Source of the DNA: Streptomyces carminius
GTDB taxonomy: Bacteria > Actinomycetota > Actinomycetes > Streptomycetales > Streptomycetaceae
Length of the DNA stretch: 64,000 nt
Direction: 5' to 3'
Assembly: GCF_002794255.1 (NCBI RefSeq)
Contig: NZ_PGGW01000040.1
Coordinates: 62,001-126,000 of the forward strand
The position numbers were made by a program, and so were the translations under genes. How positions within the stretch are numbered: position 1 is the first letter of the stretch; every line of letters starts with the position of its first letter. Positions 45,299 through 54,308 of the stretch are shown here, piece by piece. The notes below the pieces were generated by a model. The model was not told where the DNA came from. It saw only the letters and a program-made list of their open reading frames with translations, and made no database searches.

Positions 45299-46747
45299 AT
45301 GACGACCACCACAGCGGTGCAGACGTACACCTATCTCCGACCCTCCGCCGTACGGCACGGTGCGGGCGGCTCCGAGCTGGCGCTGGAGACCTCCGGCGGG
45401 GCGACACCGGCCGGGGCGAGCGCGCATCCCCGCTTCTTCGCCGGGTTCCTGACCGCGCCCGAGGCCGCCGCCGGGGCGCTGCTGTCCGTCGCCGACGTCG
45501 CCGCCACCCGCTACAACCAGCGTCTTCTCCCCGCCTCGCTCGATCCGGTGGTGACGGGCAACGGCGACCGGCTGCGCTTCGAGTCGTTCTCCGGCTGCTG
45601 CGGCGTCTACGCCCGGCTCGACGTCCTCGGCGCGGGCCTGGACGGGGACGAGATAGGTCACGGCACCACCAACGTGGACGTCAACACGCCGCTGCGGGAC
45701 GCGCTGGCCCGGGTCGGCTCCGCCGATCCGCTGCACCTGCGGGTCGGCCCGGAGGCGCTGGAGGTGACCACGTTCGACGGGCCGATGGTGGAGAAGAAGG
45801 TGCCGCTGCCGGACCGCTGGCTGCGCGGGTTCGCCGAGACGCAGGTGATCGCCGCCGCCTTCGACCTGCGCGCGGAGGTGAGCGCCGCCGAGGCGGTCCG
45901 CTTCCTGCGCGCCCTGCCGCGCGCCCGCACCGGTTCCGCCCTGTGGGTCGTCCCCGCCGGGCGCGGGCTGCGGCTGACCAGCCGTTCCGTTCCCGGCGCC
46001 GTCTGCCTGCCGGGCCCGGACCGGCTGGCCGCCCTGCTGCGGGTGCTGCGGCACGCGAGCGGGCTGCGGCTGTACGGGCCGCCGGTCACCGCCGCCGGCG
46101 CCCCGGTCGCCTCGGCGTGGGAGGTGCTGCTGCCGGGGATGCGGCTGACGCTGACCCTCTCCCCCGACCCGGCCCGCGGCTTCTCCGGTGAGGGCGCCGT
46201 CCTGGACGCCCTGGCGACGGAGGAGGCGGCCGGGGACGCCGAGCTGGTCTCGGTGCTGCTGGCCTGGGAGCCGCGGGTGGACGTGGACGAGCTGGCCCGT
46301 CAGTCGGGCCTGACACCGCGGCGGGTGCGTGCCGCCCTGACGGTGCTGGGCACCGCCGGGCGGATCGGCTACGACACCGCCGAGGCCGCCCACTTCCACC
46401 GCGAGCTGCCGTTCGACGGCGACCGCGTGGAGCGGCACAACCCCCGGCTGCGCGCCGCCCGCGCGCTGGTGGCGGCCGGGGCGGTACGGCCGGAGGGCGG
46501 GGAGGGCGCGGAGGAAGGCGGTGCGGGCGGCACCTTCGCCGTCGCCGTCGACGGCCACACCCACCGGGTGCGCTCCGCCGCCGACGGGGTGCTGAGCTGC
46601 ACCTGCCGCTGGTGGGCCGAGTACCGGGGCGGGCGGGGGCCGTGCAGTCACGCGCTGGCGGTGCGGATCGTCCTGCGCGGTGCCGACGCGGTTTCCGGTA
46701 CCGGTGCCGGTGCCGGTGCCGCGGGTGTGCGGGCGGGTGTCCGGTGA
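45299..46747 (+). CDS. SWIM zinc-finger protein
   Basis: A 482-residue protein. The SWIM finger lies at the C-terminus: C434-x-C436-x12-C449-x-H451 (LSCTCRWWAEYRGGRGPCSH), a zinc motif that binds nucleic acid or protein. A winged-helix-like segment (DVDELARQSGLTPRRVRAAL) lies about 325-345. The large N-terminal part is beta-rich and uncharacterised. SWIM proteins of this type pair with HEAT-like partners and, in other bacteria, with MoxR AAA and VWA proteins; none are here. It ends in a GTGA overlap with the DUF6493 gene and starts just after a DNA-damage-type promoter. Confidence 0.9.
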   Translation: MTTTTAVQTYTYLRPSAVRHGAGGSELALETSGGATPAGASAHPRFFAGFLTAPEAAAGALLSVADVAATRYNQRLLPASLDPVVTGNGDRLRFESFSGCCGVYARLDVLGAGLDGDEIGHGTTNVDVNTPLRDALARVGSADPLHLRVGPEALEVTTFDGPMVEKKVPLPDRWLRGFAETQVIAAAFDLRAEVSAAEAVRFLRALPRARTGSALWVVPAGRGLRLTSRSVPGAVCLPGPDRLAALLRVLRHASGLRLYGPPVTAAGAPVASAWEVLLPGMRLTLTLSPDPARGFSGEGAVLDALATEEAAGDAELVSVLLAWEPRVDVDELARQSGLTPRRVRAALTVLGTAGRIGYDTAEAAHFHRELPFDGDRVERHNPRLRAARALVAAGAVRPEGGEGAEEGGAGGTFAVAVDGHTHRVRSAADGVLSCTCRWWAEYRGGRGPCSHALAVRIVLRGADAVSGTGAGAGAAGVRAGVR

Positions 46748-49662
46748 GCGCCCTCGCGAAGCTGCTCCGCATGCGGGAGCGCACCGGTCGGCTGCTGCCC
46801 GTGGAGCGGGAGGTCCTCGACACCGCCGCACCAGAGCTCGACCCGGACGCGCACGCGGTGCTGCTGGCCGTGGCGGACGGCGAGATCCGGCGGCTGCCCG
46901 AGCTGCTCACCGGCCTGAGCGATGCTCAGCGGCGCTCCTGCGTGCCCCATCTGAAGGCCTGGCGCACCGGACTGCGCGACGAGTGGGGCCAGGAGACCGG
47001 GCTGCGCAGCCGGGCACTGGTGATCGCGGGCGCGGGCTGCCACACGGGGGCGTCCGCCGCCGCCCAGTGGCTCGGGCACGACGATCTGAGCCTGCTCGAT
47101 CCCGCCGACGCCGTCCCGCTGCTGGCGCTCCTGGCCGACCGTCCGGCCGAGTGGCTGAACGATGTCGCCCACCGCCTCGCCGGCCGCCTCCGGTCGGCCG
47201 ACGAGTGGGGGAACCACTACCTCCTGGCCGAGCGGCTGGTGCTGCTCTCCGGAGGGCCGGTGCCGACCGGAGAGCCGTTCGTCCGGGGCTGGGCCCGCAC
47301 CAGGTCGTGGCCGTACGAGGCCCTGCGCTGGCCCGCCGTCGTGGGCGGCGCCCCGGCACCGGCCCCCGCGCCGGACGTCGCGCCCGACAGTTCACCGGGC
47401 GGTACGCGGCCCGGTCCGCTCGTGGAGCGGCTGCGCGCCGATCCGTTCCTGGACGCGCTCCTGCCGCGCCTGTTCGAGACGGACGACGTCGGCGCCGCGC
47501 TCGTCGGCTGGATCGGGCAGAACTCCTGGCCGCCGGCCCTGGCGGAACTCGCCGCCGAGGGCCGGCTGGAGCGGGCCGCGCTGATCGACGACTGCCTGGC
47601 GCGGCTGCTGCGCGGCGGACGGCCCGGTGAGCTGCGCGCCTTCCAGGCCGTTCTCAAGGAACTCGATCCCACCGACGAGGAGTACGCCGCGCGCGTCACG
47701 GTCCTGCTGCGGCTGCTGCGCGACGGCACGTCCCCGGTGGCGGGGCCGGCGCAGGAGCGGCTGGCCGCGCTGGACGCCGCCGGGCTCGTCGACCCCGAGC
47801 ACCTCCTCGAAGCCTCCCGGACGGTGCTGTTCCGACCGGAGAAGAAGCTGGTGCGGGCCCAGCTCAAGTGGCTGGACGCCGCCGCCCGCCGGGACCGGGA
47901 GCGGGCCGGGGCCGTGGTGCTCGCCGCCGCCGACGCCCTCGGCCACCAGGACACCGGCCTCCAGGAGCGCGCGCTGAACCTGATCGCCCGTCATCTGCGG
48001 CACGCCGGGGACGCGGTCCGCGGCGAACTGGCCGCCGCCGCGGAGGCGGTCAGCCCCGTACTGCGGCCCCGGGCCGCCGAACTGCTGGGGCTTGAGGCCA
48101 CCGGGGGCGAGGGCGCCGCCGTCCCCGCCGGGGCGGAGGACGTCCTGCCGCCCGTGACCGGGCCCCGGCCAATGGCGCCGCCGCCCGCCACGGCCGCCGA
48201 GGTGGCCGAGGAGGTGGGCGCCGCCCTGGCCGCCGTGCGGGCCGCCGAGTACCGGCCCGCCACCGCCTCCGCCGTCGAGGCCGCCGCCTTCGAGCGGGCC
48301 CTGGACGGGCTGGTCCGGCACGGGTACCGGGACCGGGAGGAGCTGGTGCGGGCACTGGCCCCGGTCGTCCGCGCCTACCCCTGGTCCGGGCACCACGCCT
48401 GGTGGAACGACCCGGGCCCCTGGGAGCTGCGGTACGTGGCGGCCGTACTGGGCGGCGAGGAGGAGCCCGCCGTGCCCTCGGGGGACGGCGCCCGCGCCGC
48501 GGGGCATCCGCACGGCCGCAACCTCACCCCCTTCGGGGAGGTGCTCGGCTCGCGAATACTGGAAGTCGCCTGGCGGGTGGTGCACGATCCGGTGCCGTTC
48601 CTGCTGGCCACCCCCACGTATGTGGACGGGCGGCTCGATCCGGCCGAACTGGCCGACCGGCTGGCCGAGTACGGGCGGTTGGGCGCCGAACCCGGCCCCT
48701 GCGACCTGGACCAGGCACTGCTGCGCCTGGACACCACCGCCGGCTCTGTACCCGAGGCCCTGGCCGCCGTCGAACGGCTGGGCAAGGAGACCGGGGCGGC
48801 CGGAGCGGCCGGGCGGAAGGTCCACGCCTGGCTGACGGCCGGCGGCCCGGCCGTACCGGAGTTCGTCCGGGCGATGGGCAGACCGCACCAGTACGGCGGC
48901 CGGGCCGATCCGCTGCGGCGGGTACTGCTCTCCGGCGAGGCGTCGGCCCTGCCGTGCGAGATCGGGCCCTGGGCCCGGCCGCTGCTGGGCGCGTACATCG
49001 GCAGCGGCAAGCGGGACCAGACCTCCTGGAACCCCGCCGCCCGGCTGTGGCCGTCCGTCCTGCCCGTCCATCGCGAGCTGCTCGCCCTGCACCTCCAGCC
49101 CACCTTCGCGGCGACGGCCGACGAGGAGCTGCGCGGCGGCGCGGCGCTGCTGCCCGTACTCGCCGAGGGCGGCGGCCCGGCCGGACAGGCCGTCCACCTG
49201 GGGCTGGCGCACTGCCTGGGAGCCCGGCACGCCGAGGACCGCACGGCGGCCGTGGATGCGCTGCTGACCCTGGCCGCCCGCGGCGAACTGGACGCGGGGC
49301 GGCTGGGACGGGATCTGGCCGAGACGGTGGAGCTGGGCACGGTGAAACCGAACCGGCTGCTGGAGTCGCTGCGCGAGGTGTTCCGGGCAGGGGCGCCGGG
49401 GGTGGTGTGGTCGGTGCTGGCCACCGCGCTGCCCACCCTGCTGGCGGGGCAGCCGGGCGAGTCCGGGGGGCGGAAACCGGTGCGCGGCCTGCCGGATCTG
49501 CTGGCCCTGGGCGCGGAGTGCGCCGGGGCGTCCGGGATACGCGGGCCGGTGGACGGGGTGACGGCCGCGGTGTCGGAGTTGGCTTCCCGGGGCGGCACCG
49601 GCCGACTGGTGAAGGAGGCCCGCAGACTGCGGGACGTACTGGAACCGCCCGCCGGGAAGTGA
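46744..49662 (+). CDS. DUF6493-family giant helical (HEAT-like) protein, copy 1
   Basis: A 972-residue protein from GTG 46744, overlapping the SWIM stop (GTGA). It is built of Leu/Ala-rich helical repeats, probably HEAT-like (e.g. EKKLVRAQLKWLDAAARRDR, ALGHQDTGLQERALNLIARH), with Pro-rich linkers near 205-225 and 455-480. No catalytic motif is visible. It pairs with the SWIM protein, presumably as a complex. A second full-length paralogue lies downstream, with near-identical tracts. Confidence 0.85.
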   Translation: MSALAKLLRMRERTGRLLPVEREVLDTAAPELDPDAHAVLLAVADGEIRRLPELLTGLSDAQRRSCVPHLKAWRTGLRDEWGQETGLRSRALVIAGAGCHTGASAAAQWLGHDDLSLLDPADAVPLLALLADRPAEWLNDVAHRLAGRLRSADEWGNHYLLAERLVLLSGGPVPTGEPFVRGWARTRSWPYEALRWPAVVGGAPAPAPAPDVAPDSSPGGTRPGPLVERLRADPFLDALLPRLFETDDVGAALVGWIGQNSWPPALAELAAEGRLERAALIDDCLARLLRGGRPGELRAFQAVLKELDPTDEEYAARVTVLLRLLRDGTSPVAGPAQERLAALDAAGLVDPEHLLEASRTVLFRPEKKLVRAQLKWLDAAARRDRERAGAVVLAAADALGHQDTGLQERALNLIARHLRHAGDAVRGELAAAAEAVSPVLRPRAAELLGLEATGGEGAAVPAGAEDVLPPVTGPRPMAPPPATAAEVAEEVGAALAAVRAAEYRPATASAVEAAAFERALDGLVRHGYRDREELVRALAPVVRAYPWSGHHAWWNDPGPWELRYVAAVLGGEEEPAVPSGDGARAAGHPHGRNLTPFGEVLGSRILEVAWRVVHDPVPFLLATPTYVDGRLDPAELADRLAEYGRLGAEPGPCDLDQALLRLDTTAGSVPEALAAVERLGKETGAAGAAGRKVHAWLTAGGPAVPEFVRAMGRPHQYGGRADPLRRVLLSGEASALPCEIGPWARPLLGAYIGSGKRDQTSWNPAARLWPSVLPVHRELLALHLQPTFAATADEELRGGAALLPVLAEGGGPAGQAVHLGLAHCLGARHAEDRTAAVDALLTLAARGELDAGRLGRDLAETVELGTVKPNRLLESLREVFRAGAPGVVWSVLATALPTLLAGQPGESGGRKPVRGLPDLLALGAECAGASGIRGPVDGVTAAVSELASRGGTGRLVKEARRLRDVLEPPAGK

Positions 49663-49916
49663 GCCGGTGCCGTACGGCCGGTGCCCGCTCACGGCGGTGC
49701 CGGCTCGTCCGCCTCGCGCGGGAGGGCATCTCCGGCCGGAGGGTCACGGAGCCGGAGGGCCGCGGGGCCGCGGGCCCGTGGCCCGCGAGGGCAGTCCCCG
49801 GGGTGCCCTCGGGGCAGTTTCCGGGGCGCTCCGGCGGCCGTCCGGGCATCCGGGCACGTCAGGGCCGTCCGGCGTCCGGAGTCGGGAGAGTGCGGGAGGG
49901 GCGGGACGATGCCGGA

Positions 49917-49939
49917 CTGTCAGCGGCCGCTTCTAGCTT
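49917..49939 (+). promoter_or_regulatory. Second RecA-NDp-type promoter
   Basis: TGTCAGCG (49918-49925), 8 bases, then TAGCTT (49934-49939) closely copies the promoter at 45268-45290. The ATG of the 40-codon ORF starts 7 bases after the -10, so this transcript is also likely leaderless. Confidence 0.72.
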
Positions 49940-49946
49940 CTGCGCC

Positions 49947-50069
49947 ATGACGACGCCACCGACAGCACCCACGCCACCGGCACCACCGGCGGCTGCCGCG
50001 CGGCCGCGCGCCTTCCCCCACCCCCCGGCCGCGTGCCGCCGCGGCCGCCCCGGGGGGGGTGCCCGGTGA
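49947..50069 (+). CDS. 40-residue leader ORF, collapsed remnant of a duplicated SWIM gene
   Basis: ATG 49947 to TGA 50067-50069. It begins like the SWIM gene (ATGACGAC, MTT then Thr/Ala) and ends like it: GGTGCCCGGTGA here against GGTGTCCGGTGA there, with the same GTGA overlap into a DUF6493 gene. Everything between, including the zinc finger, is gone, and the middle is Pro/Ala/Arg-rich. The size difference from the SWIM gene is a multiple of three. It probably survives as a translated leader coupling ribosomes to the next gene, since the transcript looks leaderless. Confidence 0.6.
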   Translation: MTTPPTAPTPPAPPAAAARPRAFPHPPAACRRGRPGGGAR

Positions 50070-52906
50070 CGGAGCACCTGTCCGCGGCGGACCGGCGGAT
50101 CCTCGACACCGCCGCACCAGAGCTCGACCCGGACGCGTACGCGGTCCTGCTCGCCGTGGCGGACGGCGCCTCCCACCGGCTGCCCGACCTGCTCGCCGCG
50201 CTCTCCGACCGGCAGCGGCGCTCCTGCGTCCCCCACCTGGAGGCGCTGCGCGCCCGGTGGGACGAGGCATGGCAGGACGAACTCCGGCCGTACGCGCGGA
50301 CGCTGGTCGTGGCGGGCGCCGGCTGCCACACGGGGGCGTCCGCCGCCGCCCGGTGGCTCCGCCACCCCCACCTGGACCTGATCGAGGCCGACGACGCCAC
50401 CGCGCTGCTGACGATCCTCGCCGACCGCCCGGCCGAGTGGCTGGGTGACGTCGCCCACCGCGTCGCCGGTCCCCGCCTGGAGTACTCCTGGGGGAAGCAC
50501 TATCCCCTGGTCAAAAGGCTGGTGCTGCTCTCCGGGTGCCCGGTGCCGACCACCGAGGTGTTCGTCCAGGGCTGGGTCCGCGATCTCCCCTGGCCCCAGG
50601 CCATGGACTGGCCGGTGGTCGTGGACGGCGCCCTGGCCCCGGCCCCCGCGCCGTACCACGGAGGAGCGGAGCGGCTGCGCGCCGATCCGTTCCTGGACAC
50701 GCTCCTGCCGCGCCTGTTCGAGGTGGACGGCGTCGGCGACCCGCTCAACGCCTGGTTCGGGGGGAGCAACAGCATGAGCGCCTCCCTGGCGGAACTCGCC
50801 GCCGAGGGGCGGCTGGACCGGGCCGCGCTGATCGACGACTGCCTGTCGCGGCTGCTGCGCGGCGGGCGTCGGGAGGAGATGAACGGCTTCCACCTCCTCC
50901 TCATCCATCTCGACCCCACCGAGGAGGAGTACGCCGGGCACGTCACGGTCCTGCTGCGGATGCTGTCGGACGCCCCCACCGACATCGCCGTCCACGCCCA
51001 GGAGACCCTCGTCGCCCTGGACACCGCCGGACGGCTCGACACCGGGCAGCTGGCCGAGGCGTCCCGGGCGGCGCTGTTCCGGCGGGAGAAGAAGCTGGTG
51101 CGGGCCCAGCTCAAGTGGCTGGACGCCGCCGCCCGCCGGGACCGGGGACGGGCCGGCGCCGTGGTGCTCGCCGCCGCCGACGCCCTCGGCCACCAGGACA
51201 CCGCCGTCCAGGAACGCGCCCTGGACCTGATCGCCCGCCACCTGCCGCACGCCGGGGACGCGGTCCGCGGCGAACTGGCCGCCGCCGCGGAGGCGGTCAG
51301 CCCCGTACTGCGGCCCCGGGCCGCCGAACTGCTGGGTCCGGAGACCACCGCGGCCGGGTCCGCCGGGACGGAGGACGTCCTGCCGCCCGCTCCCGTGCAG
51401 CGGTCGACGGCACCGCCGCCCGCCACCCCCGCCGAGGTGGCCGAGGAGGTGAACGCCGTCCTGACCGCCGCGCGGCGGGCGGCACGGCCCGGCACCGCTA
51501 CGGCCACCGCCGCTTCCACCGTCGAGGCCGTCTCCTTCGAGCGGGCCCTGGACGGACTGGCCCGGCACGGGTACCGGGATCGGGAGAAGCTGGTCCGGGC
51601 ACTGGAGCCGGTCGTCCGCGCCCACCCCTGGCAGGGGCGGGCCGTGCCGCACGAGGATCTGGGCCCGCTGGAACTGCGCCTGGTGGTGGCCGTGCTCTGC
51701 GGTGAGGAGCCCGTCGGCGGGCCCCGGCCGGTGGACCCCCGTGCCGGGGCGCACCCCCACACCCGGCTCTCCCTCTTCGAGGAGGCCCTGGCGGCACGGG
51801 TGTGGGAGGTCGCCTGGCGGGTGGTGCACGATCCGGTGCCGTTCCTGCTGGCCACCCCCACCTCCGCGGACGGGCGGCTCGATCCGGCCGAACTGGCCGA
51901 CCGGCTGGCCGAGTACGGACGGCTGGGCGCCGAACCCGGCCCCTGCGACCTGGACCAGGCACTGCTGCGCCTGGACACCACCGCCGCCTCCGTACCCGAG
52001 GCCCTGACCGCCGCCGAGCGGCTGTCCGGGGAGACCGGCCCGGCCGGAGCGGCCGGACGGAAGGTCCACGCCTGGCTGACGGCCGGCGGCCCGGCCGTGC
52101 CCGAGCCCGTCCGCCGGGAGGGCCCGCCGGGGCCGGCCGACGGATACGAGCCGTCGGGTGGCCGGCTGGTGCTCCACCGGGCCGCCGCGGAGACCCCGTT
52201 CGCGCTGGGCCCGGCGTTCGGGCGGCTGCTGGGCGCGTACAGCGCGCACGGCAGGCGGGACGAGACGGTCTGGAAGACGGGGGTCCATCTGTGGCCGGCC
52301 GTGCTGCCCGCCCACCGCGAACTGCTGGCCACCCATCTCCAGCCCACCTTCGCCGCGGCGGCCGACGAGGAGCTGCGCGGCGGCGCGGCGCTGCTGCCCG
52401 TACTGGTCGAGGGCGGCGGCCCGGCCGGGCAGGCCGTCCACCTGGGGCTGGCCTACGGGCTGGGGGCGCGGCACCCCGAGGACCGGACGGCGGCCGTGGA
52501 CGCGCTGCTGGTGCTGGCGGCCCGCGGCGAACTGGACACGGCACGGCTGGGACGGGTCCTGGCCGGGACGGTGGAGCTGGGCACCGTCAAGCCGAACCGG
52601 CTGACGGAGTCGCTGCGCGAGGTGTTCCGGGCGGGAGCGCCGGGCGTGGTGTGGTCGGTGCTGGTCACCGCGCTGCCCGCCGTGCTGGCGGGAGCCGAGC
52701 CGCGCAAGGCGGTGCGCGGCCTGCCGGACCTGCTGACGCTGGGCGCGGAGTGCGCCGGAACGGTCCGGGTGCGCGGGCCGGTGGACGAGCTGAGGGCCGC
52801 GGCGGCGGAGCTCGCCGCCCGGGGCGGCACCAGCCGGCTGGTGAAGGAGGCCCGCAGACTGCGGGACGTACTGGAGGCGGGGACGGAGGTGGCGGCCGGA
52901 AGGTGA
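50066..52906 (+). CDS. DUF6493-family giant helical protein, copy 2
   Basis: A 946-residue paralogue of the 46744-49662 product, from GTG 50066. The two align end to end: both share LDTAAPELDPDA, SCVPHLEA/K, GAGCHTGASAAA, EKKLVRAQLKWLDAAARRDR and LVKEARRLRDVLE. Copy 2 lacks about 25 residues, mostly in Pro-rich linkers. Several stretches of DNA are identical over tens of bases (e.g. 47839 on and 51085 on), which suggests recent duplication or gene conversion. Function unknown. Confidence 0.85.
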   Translation: MTEHLSAADRRILDTAAPELDPDAYAVLLAVADGASHRLPDLLAALSDRQRRSCVPHLEALRARWDEAWQDELRPYARTLVVAGAGCHTGASAAARWLRHPHLDLIEADDATALLTILADRPAEWLGDVAHRVAGPRLEYSWGKHYPLVKRLVLLSGCPVPTTEVFVQGWVRDLPWPQAMDWPVVVDGALAPAPAPYHGGAERLRADPFLDTLLPRLFEVDGVGDPLNAWFGGSNSMSASLAELAAEGRLDRAALIDDCLSRLLRGGRREEMNGFHLLLIHLDPTEEEYAGHVTVLLRMLSDAPTDIAVHAQETLVALDTAGRLDTGQLAEASRAALFRREKKLVRAQLKWLDAAARRDRGRAGAVVLAAADALGHQDTAVQERALDLIARHLPHAGDAVRGELAAAAEAVSPVLRPRAAELLGPETTAAGSAGTEDVLPPAPVQRSTAPPPATPAEVAEEVNAVLTAARRAARPGTATATAASTVEAVSFERALDGLARHGYRDREKLVRALEPVVRAHPWQGRAVPHEDLGPLELRLVVAVLCGEEPVGGPRPVDPRAGAHPHTRLSLFEEALAARVWEVAWRVVHDPVPFLLATPTSADGRLDPAELADRLAEYGRLGAEPGPCDLDQALLRLDTTAASVPEALTAAERLSGETGPAGAAGRKVHAWLTAGGPAVPEPVRREGPPGPADGYEPSGGRLVLHRAAAETPFALGPAFGRLLGAYSAHGRRDETVWKTGVHLWPAVLPAHRELLATHLQPTFAAAADEELRGGAALLPVLVEGGGPAGQAVHLGLAYGLGARHPEDRTAAVDALLVLAARGELDTARLGRVLAGTVELGTVKPNRLTESLREVFRAGAPGVVWSVLVTALPAVLAGAEPRKAVRGLPDLLTLGAECAGTVRVRGPVDELRAAAAELAARGGTSRLVKEARRLRDVLEAGTEVAAGR

Positions 52907-52987
52907 CCGGGCGCGTTCCGGCCGTACTCCGGGACGCCGGAGTGGCGGCCTGGACGCGCGCCGCGCGGCGCCGGAAGCATTCACCGC

Positions 52988-53233
52988 ATGCTGTTACTGG
53001 CGGAGTTGCTGAGCGCGTTCCTGCCCACCGAGGTCCGCGGCGGCCGGGCCTACGTGTTGCACGCCCTGCTGATGTCCGTGATCGCCGCGCTGGTCCTCGT
53101 CTTCTTCTGGCGGGTCTTCGGCGGATCCTGGGCGGCAGGCCTGCCCTGGGCGGCGGGTCTGGCGGCGGGCGTGGCCGCCGGGTACGCGGTGGCCTGGCCC
53201 GTCGTCAGGCGCAGGTGGACGCGCCCCCGGTGA
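52988..53233 (+). CDS. Small two-helix membrane protein
   Basis: An 81-residue protein with two hydrophobic helices (LLMSVIAALVLVFFWRVFGG and LAAGVAAGYAVAWPVVRR) and a basic C-terminus. There is no recognisable family and the ribosome binding site is weak, so I am unsure it is expressed. It lies between the DUF6493 gene and the convergent mshD. Confidence 0.5.
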   Translation: MLLLAELLSAFLPTEVRGGRAYVLHALLMSVIAALVLVFFWRVFGGSWAAGLPWAAGLAAGVAAGYAVAWPVVRRRWTRPR

Positions 53234-53258
53234 CGCCGGGAACCCGGCGGGAGCCCGG

Positions 53259-54170
53259 TCAGAGTTCGGTGCGGTACATCAGATCCACCTCGTGGACCTG
53301 GAAGCCGAGCCGCTCGTAGACCGTCACGGCGGCCTTGTTGTCGGCGTCCACGTACAGCATCGCCGTCGGCAGGCCCCGGTCCCGCTCCAGGTAGCGCAGG
53401 CCCGCCAGGGTCAGGGCCCGGCCCAGGCCGCCGCCCTGGGCGCCGGGGACGACGCCCACGACGTAGACCTCGCCGAGCTGTTCGGCGCTGTGGACCTTGG
53501 TCCAGTGGAAGCCGGCGATCCGCTCGTCCTCGCCCTCCCCCCGCACGGCGAGGAAGAAGCCCTTGGGGTCGAACCACGGCTCGGCCTTGCGGTCGTCCAG
53601 GTCGCGGCCGGTCATGCCGCCCTGTTCGGGGTGGTGGGCGAAGGCGGCGGCGTTGGCGGCGAGCCAGGCGGCGTCGTCCCGCCCGGGGACGAAGGTGCGC
53701 AGCCGCACCCCCTCCGGCAGCACCGGCTCCGGCAGTTCCGGGCCGCCGGCCAGCGGGCGCCGCATCTGCCGCAGTTCGCGGAAGAGGGTGAGGCCGAGCA
53801 TGCGGGCCAGGTGCCGGGCGGCCGGGTGGCCGCCGTGCGCCCACACCCGCAGCCGCCGGTCCGACGCCTGGAGCAGGGCGCGGCCGAGTTCGTGGCCGTA
53901 CCCCTTGCGCCGGTGGTCGGGGTGGACGACGAGTTCCCCGGCCGGGGCCTCCACCGGATCGGTGTCCTCCAACTGGCCGTACCCGACCAGCTCGCCCTGC
54001 TCCCACAGCAGCAGGTGCCGTACGCCCGGCCGCCGGCCGCCGCGCAACTGGAGCCGCCCCTGCTCGGAGACGGCCGACTGGCCGTCCGCCGCCGCCGCCG
54101 CGTCGATCAGCGCCTGAGCGTTCCGCACGACCTCGGCCGACACCTCGTCCACAACCACCACGTCGCTCAT
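53259..54170 (-). CDS. mshD: Mycothiol synthase MshD
   Basis: A 303-residue protein with two GNAT domains that acetylates Cys-GlcN-Ins with acetyl-CoA to finish mycothiol. The N-terminal half has ELVVHPDHRRKGYGHELGRA; the C-terminal, active half has VVGVVPGAQGGGLGRALTLA and YVDADNKAAVTVYERLGF. Both are classic acetyl-CoA-binding motifs and their tandem arrangement is diagnostic of MshD. A TAGGCT box (54177-54182 on the minus strand) six bases before the ATG suggests a leaderless mRNA. Confidence 0.95.
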   Translation of the reverse strand: MSDVVVVDEVSAEVVRNAQALIDAAAAADGQSAVSEQGRLQLRGGRRPGVRHLLLWEQGELVGYGQLEDTDPVEAPAGELVVHPDHRRKGYGHELGRALLQASDRRLRVWAHGGHPAARHLARMLGLTLFRELRQMRRPLAGGPELPEPVLPEGVRLRTFVPGRDDAAWLAANAAAFAHHPEQGGMTGRDLDDRKAEPWFDPKGFFLAVRGEGEDERIAGFHWTKVHSAEQLGEVYVVGVVPGAQGGGLGRALTLAGLRYLERDRGLPTAMLYVDADNKAAVTVYERLGFQVHEVDLMYRTEL

Positions 54171-54308
54171 GGGGACAGCCTACGCAGCATCGAAACCTCC
54201 TGGTTACCCGCGGAACGGTGACACGCTACGCGCGTTGACCTAGGCTGCGGCCCGTATGCGGCCGATAAGGTCAACGCTCGGTCCTGACAAGGGAACAGAA
54301 GGGGACAG

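Noticed and set aside
49859..52984. A 1041-codon minus-strand frame opposite DUF6493 copy 2
   Set aside because: A similar antisense frame exists opposite copy 1 simply because the DNA is homologous. Composition is non-protein-like.
54202..54223. PHO box upstream of the 5'-nucleotidase
   Set aside because: GGTTACCCGCG matches well but the adjoining 11-mers match poorly, and PhoP needs at least two good units.
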